From: an uncultured Elusimicrobia bacterium
GTDB lineage: Bacteria; Elusimicrobiota; Elusimicrobia; Elusimicrobiales; Elusimicrobiaceae
NCBI GenBank assembly: GCA_947164805.1
Contig: CAMUXX010000005.1
Location: forward strand, 1-16,757
Direction of reading: 5' to 3'
Length of the DNA: 16,757 nucleotides
Positions 1 through 7,222 of the stretch are shown in pieces. The translations under genes and the position numbers were made by a program. How positions within the stretch are numbered: position 1 is the stretch's first letter; every line of letters starts with the position of its first letter. The notes beneath the pieces are model-generated. The model ran no database searches and was not told where the DNA came from. It saw nothing but the letters and a program-made list of their open reading frames with translations.

Positions 1-15
1 AGCATTTATATACCT

Positions 16-1395
16 ATGTCCTATGATAACCATCAAATACAGAATATCAACGCACAAAATGCTAAAATATATAATATGACAAGGTTTCTCTTTTTTGGGA
101 TAGATTTTATCGTTTATTTAATAATTATCGCTTCCGTTCTTATTTTTAGGCATGGGGACCTGAGTTTATTATTCTTTTATTATAATTGCGAAATACTGGC
201 TCCTTTATTCTTCTTAATATCAGCTTTGCTTTGGGTTTTTTCTTTTTATGACTTATATTTGCTTAAACAATGGAGAATAACTTATAAAAACTTAATTGTT
301 GCTTTTATACTTTCTTTCTTAATTTCAGCGGCTTTTATTTATTATATGGCATCTGTTTTGAATATTGCAACCCCAAAAACCGTATTGTTCGGCGTATTTA
401 TACTTTACTATTGTTACATTTATCTATCCCGTAAATTATATTCTGTCATAACTTTTCACAAGACAAATATTTTGGTATTCGGCAAAAGCAATACTTTAAA
501 TAAACTCTTAAAGGAATTGAAAGGCTCTAAACACTATCATGTTATAGCACGGTATGAAAATGTTGAGGATATAGATTACCCGAAAAATATTGATTTGGTA
601 CTGGTGTCCAGTAAATTATTTAACCAAAACAAAGAAGCCTGGGATATTATCGCGCATAAATTTTTACTGAAAGGTTATCTTCTTACTACTGATCTTCTTA
701 TGTTTGAAGATGTTTTTAAACGCATTTCCAAAGAGGGTATTAAAGATAATATGTGGCTGCTCCGCGGTATTGCGGCGAGGAAACCACACCGTGTTTACCC
801 TTTGTTAAAAAGATTAATTGATATCACCTTTGCTTTATGCCTATTACCAATATTTATTTTGCCAATGATTTTTATTTATTTTTTAATTAAACTTATAGAT
901 GGTTTTAACCCTATTTTTCTGCAAGAACGTGTGGGACAAAGTGAAAATAAAATATATGTATATAAATTCAGAACTATGATTCCAAATACGGAGAATATTA
1001 CAAAACTAGGTGCAATTTTAAGACGTTTTAGGTTAGATGAAACACCTCAAATCATAAACATTTTAAGAGGGGATATTTCTGTTGTAGGCCCCCGAACACT
1101 ATACTACAATGAATATAATTTTTTAAACAAATATGTTCCAAGCCATGCGGTAAGAAGCATAGTTAAACCCGGCCTGACCGGTTGGGCTCAACTCAATTTT
1201 AAAGCGCCGCCAACTTATTGTGTGCAAAATATTGATTTAAAAAACAAACCAACTGATGAAATCTTTGATGCCGCTTTTAACCGCCTTGCTTATGATGTTT
1301 GGTATATAAAAAACAGATCGCTTGCGTTGGATATAGAAATTTTACTTAAAACCGCCAAACGCGCCTTTATTAAAGACAGTACAATAAAGGAATAA
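16..1395 (+). CDS. Polyprenyl-phosphate sugar transferase (glycosylphosphotransferase)
   Basis: Predicted membrane enzyme that moves a sugar-1-phosphate from a nucleotide sugar to a polyprenyl phosphate, the first step in building an exopolysaccharide, O-antigen or capsule repeat unit. The 459 residues show hydrophobic segments at about 24-44, 51-83, 92-115 and 121-138. A Rossmann-like middle region follows (ILVFGKSNT at 152-160). A membrane helix at about 269-293 precedes the bacterial sugar transferase domain: QERVG 303-307, YKFRTM 316-321, the catalytic Asp-Glu pair 341-342 in RLDETPQ, GDISVVGPR 352-360 and KPGLTGWAQ 384-392. This multi-helix plus C-terminal catalytic layout matches the WbaP/EpsE-type family. 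The frame is open to the left edge and no ribosome site is visible in the 15 bases before the ATG, so the true start may lie upstream. The sugar specificity cannot be read from the sequence. It converges on an outer-membrane protein gene. Confidence 0.93.
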   Translation: MSYDNHQIQNINAQNAKIYNMTRFLFFGIDFIVYLIIIASVLIFRHGDLSLLFFYYNCEILAPLFFLISALLWVFSFYDLYLLKQWRITYKNLIVAFILSFLISAAFIYYMASVLNIATPKTVLFGVFILYYCYIYLSRKLYSVITFHKTNILVFGKSNTLNKLLKELKGSKHYHVIARYENVEDIDYPKNIDLVLVSSKLFNQNKEAWDIIAHKFLLKGYLLTTDLLMFEDVFKRISKEGIKDNMWLLRGIAARKPHRVYPLLKRLIDITFALCLLPIFILPMIFIYFLIKLIDGFNPIFLQERVGQSENKIYVYKFRTMIPNTENITKLGAILRRFRLDETPQIINILRGDISVVGPRTLYYNEYNFLNKYVPSHAVRSIVKPGLTGWAQLNFKAPPTYCVQNIDLKNKPTDEIFDAAFNRLAYDVWYIKNRSLALDIEILLKTAKRAFIKDSTIKE

Positions 1396-1445
1396 TAGAT
1401 ATTTATTAAAATACACAATACCCCCACGTAAACACAGTGTCTTTA

Positions 1446-1489
1446 AAAAGTACAACCCCACCAACCAAATCGGCAGGGTTTTTACTTTT
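1446..1489. terminator. Bidirectional hairpin terminator between convergent genes
   Basis: Between the convergent stop codons, AAAAGTA (1446-1452) and AACCC (1454-1458) pair with GGGTT (1476-1480) and TACTTTT (1483-1489), leaving a small internal loop (1 nt against 2 nt) and a 17-nt apical loop. T-rich sequence flanks it on both strands, so it can end the sugar transferase transcript (+) and the long minus-strand gene cluster (-). The pairing was done by eye and no folding energy was computed. Confidence 0.6.
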
Positions 1490-1503
1490 ATTTAAATAAT
1501 TTA

Positions 1504-2646
1504 TTAGAAAATCGCTTTAACAAAAACTCCGGCTTTATTATTGGAATAAAACCAAGCTCTGTTATTTCTTGCCTGAGAAGTGCGCATGCGATATTGATAC
1601 CAAATACCTGCACTTAACCATTCTTTAAACTGATAATTAAGTTCCGGGCGAATTGTGTAAACATCATCAGATCTTTTTACCCCGGCCATATTGGCTTTCG
1701 GATAAGAAAGATTTGTATAAGCTAAAGTTAAACCGGCAGTAAATTTATCCATGATTTTTTGGGAGCCGTATAATTTAATACCCGTGGAAACAAAGTAACG
1801 ATTATATTCGTAATAGGTTTCCTCAAAATCTCTTGTACCGCTTAAACGAATTAAATTTTTAGTTGTAGGTTCCCAAGTAACCGCCAAATAATATCCTATT
1901 AAATCACCGTAATTATCATAACCGGCAACACTGTGGGTGTAATTCCTGTAATTATAAGTAATTTTTGCTTCACCGTTTACTTTGGGGGCAAGTTTCCCTT
2001 CCACACCCAAAGCGAACATGCCACCTGTAGAATTATTGTCATGGTTACTTTCATAGGCTAAAGAAGTAAAGGTATATTCTGCAAGCAAATTTGTTTTTTC
2101 AGAAACCTTATAATAAACACCTGCGCCGGCATTAATACGATTTCTGTTGAGTTTCTTGATATTACCCCCACTAGTATATTTAGTTATTTCATCAGATACT
2201 TTAAAACCTATACCTAATTTTTTATATGTATTAGTTCTATAAGTGACATAAGCATTATTGTTGATTCTTTGTTCTCTTTCTGTAAGTTCTAAGTTTGCAG
2301 GGTCCGAGGTAAGTAAAAACATGTCACCTATTCTAAATAAATTATTACCAAATTCGGCATTTAATAAAGTATCCCAATAACCATTTTTATGATTATGTTT
2401 TTGGTAGGCATTATAACCTCCTACAACACTAAATTTACCCTCCAAAGAACTATTTGAAACTGTTAAATCATATAACGCACCGAGCTTTGTTGAACTGATG
2501 GCAGAACCTATTCTGTTACCATTGGTCAAATAAATATTATCATCATAACTTAAATCTTCGGAAACCATAAATTTAAGATCCGAAGCATTAAGTGTTAAAA
2601 CTGCAGCACAAACAAAAATAAATGTTAGAAAAATTGACTTTTTCAT
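1504..2646 (-). CDS. Outer-membrane beta-barrel protein (BBP2-like porin)
   Basis: Predicted outer-membrane beta-barrel of 380 residues. A Sec signal peptide occupies 1-21 (Lys-Lys then a hydrophobic core, cleavage near LNA-SD). The mature protein opens with SEDLSYDDNIYLT, typical of the putative beta-barrel porin 2 family (PF10082 type), and continues as alternating aromatic/polar strands and Asn/Gly turns. It ends in Phe (VFVKAIF), the usual BAM-recognised C-terminal signature. Members of this family often lie near polysaccharide export genes, which agrees with the facing sugar transferase, but a transport role here is inference. The ATG lies 2 bp after the stop of the secreted-protein gene, so the two are almost certainly co-transcribed and probably translationally coupled. 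The terminator at 1446-1489 follows. Confidence 0.85.
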   Translation of the reverse strand: MKKSIFLTFIFVCAAVLTLNASDLKFMVSEDLSYDDNIYLTNGNRIGSAISSTKLGALYDLTVSNSSLEGKFSVVGGYNAYQKHNHKNGYWDTLLNAEFGNNLFRIGDMFLLTSDPANLELTEREQRINNNAYVTYRTNTYKKLGIGFKVSDEITKYTSGGNIKKLNRNRINAGAGVYYKVSEKTNLLAEYTFTSLAYESNHDNNSTGGMFALGVEGKLAPKVNGEAKITYNYRNYTHSVAGYDNYGDLIGYYLAVTWEPTTKNLIRLSGTRDFEETYYEYNRYFVSTGIKLYGSQKIMDKFTAGLTLAYTNLSYPKANMAGVKRSDDVYTIRPELNYQFKEWLSAGIWYQYRMRTSQARNNRAWFYSNNKAGVFVKAIF

Positions 2647-2648
2647 CC

Positions 2649-3257
2649 TTATGCCCCCGTAGTTGTTGATTGGCTCATATCAGATCTTTCAATATCTTGT
2701 ATACCTTGCTGAACCGCGACTTCATTAACATAATCAGAAATTTCCGGAAAATCAACAGATTTATTGGCAAAAGTTTTAGAAGAAGATACAGCATAATTAT
2801 TCTGTTTACTGACACTTTTTTTTGCTTCTTTTTCCACTTTATCTTCTTGTTTAGCATCAACTTTACCGATACTGTTTACCACGACACCATTTTCTTGTAT
2901 CGTAGTATTCCCTTTAACAGAAGTAACTTCCAACGTTTCCGGAGAAACAACAATCACAGTATTCCCCCTAGAAGAAACATTCTTTCCGGCTACTTCAACA
3001 TTTTGGAAATTAGAACCGGAGACCACAACTTTTTTACCGGTCTCATCTTCTTGCCCTTTAATTGTTAGCTTCTGTCCCTTGGGAGCAGTAACTAAAACCC
3101 CGTCATAAAGAACTCTTGAAACAGCCTTACCGTTTGTATTAACTTCCGAACCTTGATGATAAACCATCGTTTTGCCGTCTTGGAACATAATAATCCCGGC
3201 AAATGCCGCTATAGATAATAACACCCCTATAATAACTAATGTCAATATTTTTTTCAT
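2649..3257 (-). CDS. Small secreted beta-rich protein of unknown function
   Basis: A 202-residue exported protein not recognised with confidence. Residues 1-20 form a signal peptide (KK, then LTLVIIGVLLSIAAFA). Residues 25-130 are Val/Gly/Asn-rich with short alternating strands (for example VVVSGSNFQNVEVAGKN), like a beta-helix or FecR-like repeat fold. Residues 131-155 are a highly charged Lys/Glu segment, and the tail is Ser/Thr-rich and probably disordered. An AGGAG ribosome site sits 5 bases before the ATG. Its stop is 2 bp from the beta-barrel gene, so a periplasmic partner, lid or plug for that barrel is a reasonable guess, but nothing in the sequence proves it. Two long open frames over the same bases on other frames are shadows. 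Confidence 0.7.
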   Translation of the reverse strand: MKKILTLVIIGVLLSIAAFAGIIMFQDGKTMVYHQGSEVNTNGKAVSRVLYDGVLVTAPKGQKLTIKGQEDETGKKVVVSGSNFQNVEVAGKNVSSRGNTVIVVSPETLEVTSVKGNTTIQENGVVVNSIGKVDAKQEDKVEKEAKKSVSKQNNYAVSSSKTFANKSVDFPEISDYVNEVAVQQGIQDIERSDMSQSTTTGA

Positions 3258-3262
3258 TTTAT

Positions 3263-3267
3263 CTCCT
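3263..3267 (-). promoter_or_regulatory. Strong ribosome binding site AGGAG
   Basis: Read on the minus strand, AGGAG stands 5 bases before the ATG at 3257. It is the clearest Shine-Dalgarno sequence in the left cluster. It follows the 71-bp gap after the TPR gene and marks the secreted-protein/beta-barrel pair as a separately initiated translation unit. Confidence 0.7.
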
Positions 3268-3328
3268 ATTACTATACAACCTAATTTATATTTTACAAAT
3301 TTAATAATACATTATGCAAATACTATAA

Positions 3329-4489
3329 TTATCTGCTCTCTATAAATGTTCTAAAATCCAAAGTATTATTTATTTTTTTAAATAACCAGCCTTTTTTAGT
3401 TTCATCATATAAAGAGTCTTTTTCTTTAAAATTTGCCTTCAAGGCTTTATCCAAATATTTGTACATATTTTTTTTGTCGCGTTTGGCTGTCCAATAATAA
3501 CCGGCTAAATTTATTGAAGCGGAAGAAAGTACCGGGGAATATTTTAATGCAAGTTCAAAATCTTTTTTGGCATTATCGTATTTGCCCATTTTCATATTAA
3601 CATAACCTCTATTATTATAAGATATTGACCATGAGGGATTAAGTTCTAAAGAGGAAGTATAATCTTTTTGTGCTTCAAGCCAATTTTCAAGTTCCTCATA
3701 AATCAAACCGCGGCGGTTATAGTAAATCGCTTGTGGGTTTAAAGCTATTAAAGCACTATAATCTTCTATAGCCTGCGGAAAAAGTGAGATTTCTTTAAAA
3801 GCAGCAGCCCTCAAAAGCAAAGCCGTTTCATTTAAAGGATTTTTATTGATAACTTGGCTTAATAAGGATATGGCCTCGTCATACATATCTTTATTTATAC
3901 GTATACGGGCAAGATATAAAACAATTTCTTCGTTATCAGGTTCTTGTATCAGTAAATCATTAAAAATTTTTTCTGCCGAATCGTAATTATAAAGTTTGTA
4001 ATTTGCACGCCCTTGTAAAAATAAAGCTTTATTTTTGAAAGATTTATCTGTAATTTTTTTCAAATCTGCCAAAGCGCTTTTATTTTGACCGAGTTCCACC
4101 GAACATAAAGCACGATTATAATAAAAACCGATGTATTGATTGTTTAACTTTATAGCGGATGTAAAATCTTCTTTTGCTGCGACATAATTCTTCATATCCA
4201 TATAAGCAAGACCACGGGCATAATATTTAAAAGGGTCATTTGGGGCAAGTTTTATAATTTTAGTGTAATCGGCAAGGGCTTTTTTTATTTTACCTTGCTC
4301 TTTATAAATATCACCGCGCCTGTGGTAAGCGGAAATAAATTTCGGTGCTTTACTTATTGCCTTAGTGTAAAGATCTATTTGCTTTTTAGGATCTTGTTCC
4401 TTCAAGGCCTCCTGATAGTATTGCCTTGCAGTTGTTCCGCTGCAAGGCAATGCTAAAAAGAATAATAGAATAAAAGTTAAATATCTCAT
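3329..4489 (-). CDS. Exported protein with nine tetratricopeptide repeats
   Basis: A 386-residue protein built almost wholly of TPR helices. An N-terminal signal sequence (RYLTFILLFFLALPCSG) is followed by about nine 34-residue repeats with the usual pattern, such as AYHRRGDIYKEQGKIKKALA, YYNRRGLIYEEL and SYNNRGYVNMKMGKYDNAKK. TPR arrays are protein-binding scaffolds, so it probably acts in the periplasm as an assembly or interaction platform. The ligand is unknown. The start is placed at the ATG at 4489, which overlaps the preceding stop as ATGA, the usual translational-coupling arrangement. A TTG five codons upstream (4504) is open in frame but would give a 19-bp overlap. Cys near the signal end lacks a good lipobox, so a lipoprotein is less likely. 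Confidence 0.88.
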   Translation of the reverse strand: MRYLTFILLFFLALPCSGTTARQYYQEALKEQDPKKQIDLYTKAISKAPKFISAYHRRGDIYKEQGKIKKALADYTKIIKLAPNDPFKYYARGLAYMDMKNYVAAKEDFTSAIKLNNQYIGFYYNRALCSVELGQNKSALADLKKITDKSFKNKALFLQGRANYKLYNYDSAEKIFNDLLIQEPDNEEIVLYLARIRINKDMYDEAISLLSQVINKNPLNETALLLRAAAFKEISLFPQAIEDYSALIALNPQAIYYNRRGLIYEELENWLEAQKDYTSSLELNPSWSISYNNRGYVNMKMGKYDNAKKDFELALKYSPVLSSASINLAGYYWTAKRDKKNMYKYLDKALKANFKEKDSLYDETKKGWLFKKINNTLDFRTFIESR

Positions 4490-5325
4490 TGCATTATGTG
4501 CCAAATTAAATATTGGCTTAAAACAAGAAGTATACCAAGCAAATATCCGATTACCAAGGTAATTTTGGCAAAAAGTTTTAAATTCAAAATAATTGCTAAA
4601 AGTAAACTGAAACGAATTGACATTTTAGTGAAAAATTCCGCTTTATTTTGTACCTTTTTGAAACTTTTTACCGTAACATTTTTTATTACAAAAAGTATAC
4701 CGCCCAGACAAGCAATAACCAATATGCCGGCGGCAGTTTTGGCTGCATATTTGCGAATATTTTTTGAAATATCTTCAAAAGTTTTTTTAATCGTTTCGAG
4801 TAAATTATTTTGTTCTAAATTATCTGCAAATTTATCTACTTTACTCTCCAAAGAATTTTTAATTCTTAAAACTGTTTTTCTAATAGTATCCCCCAAAGAA
4901 GAGGAAACTGATAAAACCGTATGCAAAAGTGCCATGGTAAGCCCATACATAAAACCGATCATACCGTAAATACCGAAAAGCAATAATGCAATTATAGCAA
5001 GGTACCACCATGGGTATGCCATGCCTATAAAAAATTCTTTAAAAATAATATAACTGCCTGTTAACAATACACCCATGGACAATAAAATCCAAGGTATTAA
5101 CAAAAGCAAACTTTTCTTAATTAACTTTTGAAAGGTATTTACTAAAACTTCCGCCACAGAACTTTGATGGCGAAACTGATTCAATTTACGGACAGGTACT
5201 TTTTGTTTTTGTTCTACTTGGATTTCCAGCTTTACTTCCGGTTCTTGAACTTTGGCCGGCAAAGTGTTTACTGCCTTCTTCTTAATTTCCTTTTTTTTGC
5301 GAGTTTTTTTTGTTTTTTCTTCCAT
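4486..5325 (-). CDS. Basic-tailed multi-pass membrane protein, unknown function
   Basis: A 279-residue integral membrane protein not matched to a known family. The first 50 residues are soluble and extremely Lys/Glu-rich (KKTRKKKEIKKK), predicted to stay in the cytoplasm under the positive-inside rule. Hydrophobic segments lie at about 71-95 and 105-135. An amphipathic, possibly coiled-coil stretch covers 145-193 and is followed by hydrophobic segments at 197-214 and 237-275. A ribosome site (AGAGGG) precedes the ATG by a few bases. It lies 8 bp after the Cys/His-rich peptide gene and overlaps the TPR gene by 4 bp. Co-translation with an exported TPR protein suggests the two work together at the inner membrane. 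This is inference from gene order only. Confidence 0.75.
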   Translation of the reverse strand: MEEKTKKTRKKKEIKKKAVNTLPAKVQEPEVKLEIQVEQKQKVPVRKLNQFRHQSSVAEVLVNTFQKLIKKSLLLLIPWILLSMGVLLTGSYIIFKEFFIGMAYPWWYLAIIALLLFGIYGMIGFMYGLTMALLHTVLSVSSSLGDTIRKTVLRIKNSLESKVDKFADNLEQNNLLETIKKTFEDISKNIRKYAAKTAAGILVIACLGGILFVIKNVTVKSFKKVQNKAEFFTKMSIRFSLLLAIILNLKLFAKITLVIGYLLGILLVLSQYLIWHIMQ

Positions 5326-5333
5326 ATATCCCT

Positions 5334-5462
5334 CTAATGTTTATGGCAGCAGCAATCCCCGCAGCAAGTATGATTATGCTTTTTTACAGTTGTTGCTCTG
5401 TCTGATATTTTAACTAATTTCCCCGTCTTCTTGTCAATTAAATATGTACCTGTATTTGACAT
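5334..5462 (-). CDS. 42-residue Cys/His-rich peptide, possible metal binder
   Basis: A tiny gene whose product reads as a polar half (YLIDKKTGKLVKISDRA) followed by HNHTCCGDCCCHKH, giving five Cys and four His in the last 14 residues. Such density strongly suggests binding of zinc, copper or another soft metal, though no named family is assigned. I place the start at the ATG at 5462, one base after the CorA-like stop, with AGGAAG seven bases upstream. A longer frame from 5519 lies inside the CorA-like gene and is not needed. Its position directly after a divalent-cation transporter supports a metal-related role such as buffering or delivery. It is a real gene by spacing and ribosome site, but expression is unproven. 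Confidence 0.65.
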   Translation of the reverse strand: MSNTGTYLIDKKTGKLVKISDRATTVKKHNHTCCGDCCCHKH

Positions 5463-5463
5463 T

Positions 5464-6387
5464 TTACCACTTCCTATATTTCCAATAAAGTACCGCGCAC
5501 CATACGGATAAAACCGCAAGCCCCATAATAATCAAAAATGCATGCGGATGTTTGGATAGCGGTATCGCCACGTTCATAGAAAAGGCACTGACAACAAAAG
5601 TCGGCACCATTATCCAAATAGTAATAGTATTTAACTTCTTTACCAACAAATTTAAGTTATTATTAACAATGGAAGCCCTTGCATCCATCATGCTGGCCAA
5701 AATGTTTGAATAAATTTCCGCTTGTTTTTGGGATTGGGTATTTTCAACGATAATATCATCAAGCATTTCTTTATTTTGTTCGCTTAAACCGATTCTGTTA
5801 CTGAAGTTGCGGAGTTTCTCAAACACAAATCCGTTTGCTGTAATAGCACTTGCATAATAAACCAAACTCTTTTCCAAACTAAAGAGATTTAAAAGATATT
5901 TATTATCCATGGACTGCGTCATTTTATCCTCAATCTCTTCGGTAATCATGTTTATAACACGCAAATGTTCAAGATAATGGGAAATAGCATTATAAATAAT
6001 TTTTAAAAATACTTCATCTAAATCTGCTACTGTATTAAAACGCTTACCGATAAATAAAGGGATTTCTTCGGGCAGAACTATCACCAGTTTATCTTTATAA
6101 AGAAATAAACCCATAGAAGCAACCCTAAAAACAAGCTGGTCTTTACCGGAATAATTGCGAGGGCGGTTCAAAATAAGTGCGGTATGTTCGGGTTCTGTTT
6201 CAAGACGGGGTAATTCTTCCGGGTCCATAGCGGAGGCAAGGGTATGTTCATCAATTTTAAGCACATCAATTAAATATTTTTGTTCTTCCGCTTGAGGGTT
6301 GACAAAAAGCAATATTCCCGCTTGTTCGGGGGAAAGGGAGTTTTCTTCCTCTATCCTGTTATTTTTTATAATATATTTTTTAAGCAT
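5464..6387 (-). CDS. CorA-family divalent cation (Mg2+) transporter-like protein
   Basis: Predicted inner-membrane channel of the CorA family (PF01544) for Mg2+ or related divalent ions, 307 residues. It has an N-terminal alpha/beta cytoplasmic domain (DPEELPRLETEP near 55-66), a long helical stalk (about 125-250) and two C-terminal membrane helices at about 252-272 and 282-301, ending in a basic tail. The family signature GMN at the end of the first helix is here SMN (FSMNVAIPL, Ser at 270), so the pore-mouth glycine is replaced while Met and Asn stay. The start is set at the ATG at 6387. A TTG at 6399 is open in frame but has no ribosome site. It heads a tight minus-strand cluster with a Cys/His-rich peptide directly after it. 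Ion specificity is not readable. Confidence 0.88.
   Translation of the reverse strand: MLKKYIIKNNRIEEENSLSPEQAGILLFVNPQAEEQKYLIDVLKIDEHTLASAMDPEELPRLETEPEHTALILNRPRNYSGKDQLVFRVASMGLFLYKDKLVIVLPEEIPLFIGKRFNTVADLDEVFLKIIYNAISHYLEHLRVINMITEEIEDKMTQSMDNKYLLNLFSLEKSLVYYASAITANGFVFEKLRNFSNRIGLSEQNKEMLDDIIVENTQSQKQAEIYSNILASMMDARASIVNNNLNLLVKKLNTITIWIMVPTFVVSAFSMNVAIPLSKHPHAFLIIMGLAVLSVWCAVLYWKYRKW
5470..5475 (-). promoter_or_regulatory. Ribosome binding site AGGAAG for the Cys/His-rich peptide
   Basis: On the minus strand AGGAAG lies 7 bases before the ATG at 5462, inside the last codons of the CorA-like gene. It decides the start of the 42-residue peptide over the longer in-frame option. Confidence 0.55.
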
Positions 6388-6498
6388 AAGAGCACCCAAT
6401 CTTTTTACTTATTTAAAATATTTCTATACTCCACCCTTGTATTTTATATAATTTATAGAGCATTGTACACAAAAATTTTATCATTTTAAGAGGTCAAA

Positions 6499-7215
6499 AT
6501 GTTATACTCTAAAAAAAATAAGTTAAAACAACAACCCTTCTTCACAGCAAAAGACTTTTTAGAAGGCAAAAAAATAAAACTGGAATTACCAAAAACAGCA
6601 ATTATAATGCCTTCTGCGGAAATGGGAAAATTTTTAAAAGGGCATATAAAAAAACATTATGAATTATTTTCAAGCATTGACTTATTAAATGATAAAGTTG
6701 CCGTAGTTCATAACTTTTCCGTAGGTGCACCTTTATGCGTGTTTATAGCGGAACAACTTGCCGCATTGGGTGTTGAAAATTTTATTTTAATAGGTGTTGC
6801 CGGCGCGATAGGGAAAAACCTGAAAATAAATCAAAAAGTATTATGCACAGGTGCTTTTGCCGACGATGGCACAAGCCATAATTATGTAAGTGAAACTTTG
6901 GTAAAACCTTCAAAAGAAATAACGAAAATATTATCCCCCCTTGCTGAGCAAAAAGGATATACGTGGACGACAGATGCCATTTTCTGCGAAACCAAAAAAG
7001 AAGTTGCTTTCTATGAAAAACAAGGCGCACAAACTGTAGAAATGGAAGCATCGGCTTTATTTGCTTTTGCCAAAAAACGCGGGCTTAAAGCGGGTGCTGT
7101 TTTTATAATCAGTGATTTACTAAACTCAAGCAAATGGGATGCTCTACCAAACCGCAAATTAAACGCCCAAACATTAGCCGAACTGATATTTGATATTGCC
7201 AAAAAGTTTGCTTAA
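6499..7215 (+). CDS. Nucleoside phosphorylase (PNP/UDP family)
   Basis: Cytoplasmic salvage enzyme that splits a nucleoside with phosphate into a free base and pentose-1-phosphate, 238 residues (usual size for the family). Visible hallmarks are the phosphate-binding region NFSVGAP (72-78), the glycine-rich GVAGAIG (99-105), ADDGTSHNY (121-129), the nucleoside-binding VEMEASALFAFA (180-191) where the Met-Glu pair contacts ribose, and ISD (204-206) with the base-contacting Asp. The pattern is closest to uridine phosphorylase-like members, but the substrate cannot be fixed without structure or assay. An AAGAGGT ribosome site precedes the ATG. It is transcribed away from the CorA-like gene, with an isolated TATAAT at 6447-6452 and no convincing -35 element, and it converges on the kinase gene with 7 bp between stops. 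Confidence 0.9.
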   Translation: MLYSKKNKLKQQPFFTAKDFLEGKKIKLELPKTAIIMPSAEMGKFLKGHIKKHYELFSSIDLLNDKVAVVHNFSVGAPLCVFIAEQLAALGVENFILIGVAGAIGKNLKINQKVLCTGAFADDGTSHNYVSETLVKPSKEITKILSPLAEQKGYTWTTDAIFCETKKEVAFYEKQGAQTVEMEASALFAFAKKRGLKAGAVFIISDLLNSSKWDALPNRKLNAQTLAELIFDIAKKFA

Positions 7216-7222
7216 TTTAGAT

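Noticed and set aside
2670..3068. 132-codon plus-strand open frame across the secreted-protein gene
   Set aside because: It lies antisense to a gene with a signal peptide and strong ribosome site, and its residues are an unusual Phe/Arg/Asn-rich run typical of a reversed coding strand.
3271..3298. TTGTAA-16 bp-TATAGT promoter before the secreted-protein gene
   Set aside because: The predicted transcript start would fall inside the ribosome-binding site, so this pair of boxes is probably chance in AT-rich sequence.
4496..4969. 157-codon plus-strand open frame
   Set aside because: It is a reverse-strand shadow of the basic-tailed membrane protein, whose own spacing, ribosome site and ATGA overlap show it is the coding strand.
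6447..6452. TATAAT before the nucleoside phosphorylase gene
   Set aside because: No convincing -35 element lies at the right spacing. A lone TATAAT is common in AT-rich DNA, so it is not listed as a promoter.
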